5,356 nt of DNA from Gemmobacter sp. (GTDB taxonomy: Bacteria > Pseudomonadota > Alphaproteobacteria > Rhodobacterales > Rhodobacteraceae), in assembly GCA_030656535.1 (NCBI GenBank), contig JAUSPL010000118.1:1-5356 (forward strand), written 5' to 3'. Below, one piece after another: positions 4,781 to 5,356 of this stretch (position 1 is the first letter of the stretch; each line of letters opens with the position of its first letter). The position numbers and the translations under genes were made by a program. A model generated the notes under the pieces. The model did no database searches. It saw only the letters and a list, made by a program, of their open reading frames with translations, and was not told the DNA's origin.

Positions 4781-5356
4781 ATGAGACGCCACCGCAAAGT
4801 CAAGATCGTGGCAACCCTTGGCCCTGCGTCCAGCGATTACGCAACGATCCGCGCGCTGTGGGAAGCAGGTGCCGACGTGTTCCGCCTGAACATGAGTCAC
4901 GGCGTCCATGCCGACATTGCCGCCCGGCACGCGATCATCCGGCAGATAGAGGCCGATGTGGGCCGCCCGATCGCAATCCTGGCCGACCTTCAGGGACCAA
5001 AGCTGCGGGTCGGGGTGTTTGCCAACGGGTCAGAAGACCTGGTGCCCGGCGCCGGCTTCCGGCTTGATCTTGACCCCGCGCTGGGGGATGCGGTTCGGGT
5101 CTGCCTGCCACATCCCGAGATCTTTGCAGCGATTGAACCCGGCACCAGCCTGCTGGTCAATGACGGCAAGATCAGGCTGAAGGTCGAAACCTGCGGCCCC
5201 GATTTCGCAGATTGCACCGTGGTGGTGGGCGGCACGATTTCAAACCGCAAGGGCGTCAACGTGCCGGACGTGGTGCTGCCGCTAGCCGCCTTGTCGGACA
5301 AGGACCGCAAGGATCTGGAATTCGTCTGCGAACTGGGCGTGGACTGGCTGGCGCTG
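4781..5356 (+). CDS. pyk: Pyruvate kinase, N-terminal 192 residues (gene runs off the right edge)
   Basis: The frame is open from ATG 4781 to the edge. It shows the pyruvate kinase A-domain start KVKIVATLGPASS (6-18), FRLNMSHG (34-41) with R35, N37, S39 and H40 of the nucleotide/K+ site, and ADLQGPKLRVG (69-79), which leads into the B-domain lid. The lid includes LLVNDGKIRLKV (124-135) and SNRKGVNVPD (154-163), then the return to the barrel at LSDKDRKDLEF (171-181). The catalytic Lys, the Mg-binding Glu/Asp and the C-domain are outside the window; full-length enzymes are about 480 residues. The enzyme converts phosphoenolpyruvate plus ADP to pyruvate plus ATP, the last glycolytic/Entner-Doudoroff step. 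GGAGG (4768-4772) is an ideal eight bases from the start. The ATG at 4773 is out of frame. The leader carries a LacI-like operator, implying carbon-responsive control. Confidence 0.95.
   Translation, partial: MRRHRKVKIVATLGPASSDYATIRALWEAGADVFRLNMSHGVHADIAARHAIIRQIEADVGRPIAILADLQGPKLRVGVFANGSEDLVPGAGFRLDLDPALGDAVRVCLPHPEIFAAIEPGTSLLVNDGKIRLKVETCGPDFADCTVVVGGTISNRKGVNVPDVVLPLAALSDKDRKDLEFVCELGVDWLAL

Overview
The window looks like chromosomal DNA from an alphaproteobacterium of the Rhodobacteraceae (Rhodobacter/Roseobacter type). It is GC-rich. The N-terminus of malyl-CoA lyase, the pyruvate kinase N-terminus, the DUF1244 protein and the D-amino acid aminotransferase all read like members of that family. 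This assignment rests on recalled family resemblance, not on a search.

Left part (1-2194). The 5' end of mcl1 (malyl-CoA/beta-methylmalyl-CoA lyase, ethylmalonyl-CoA pathway) runs leftward out of the window. A 174-bp spacer with a large nested inverted repeat separates it from a rightward two-gene unit. That unit encodes an enolase-superfamily dipeptide epimerase or N-acyl-Glu racemase and, 30 bp later, a class IV PLP D-amino acid aminotransferase. Both products act on D-amino-acid chemistry, most plausibly turnover of murein-derived or environmental D-Glu and D-Ala.

Middle part (2195-3470). A strong hairpin with a T-run facing leftward ends the aminotransferase unit and the convergent gene. 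The convergent gene encodes a small RTX protein with an N-terminal hydrophobic segment, an acidic linker, 12 uninterrupted calcium-binding nonapeptides, an insert, a second short repeat cluster and a beta-rich tail. It appears to have its own promoter in an AT-rich patch and is the most accessory-looking gene here. No type I secretion genes are in the window.

Right part (3471-5356). Two leftward genes, a DUF1244 protein and an N-formylglutamate amidohydrolase family protein, lie 113 bp apart and are divergent from pyk (pyruvate kinase), which runs off the right end. The pyk leader carries a 16-bp palindrome with one mismatched pair, like a LacI-family operator. It sits just downstream of a plausible sigma70-type promoter whose -35 and -10 lie within an 8-bp perfect inverted repeat. 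This suggests control of glycolysis by a central-carbon regulator.

I see no mobile element, CRISPR array, phage gene or RNA gene. Most of the window is ordinary core metabolism. The points worth following are the two divergent control regions, the altered substrate-binding motif of the aminotransferase, the epimerase/aminotransferase pairing and the membrane-anchored RTX protein.
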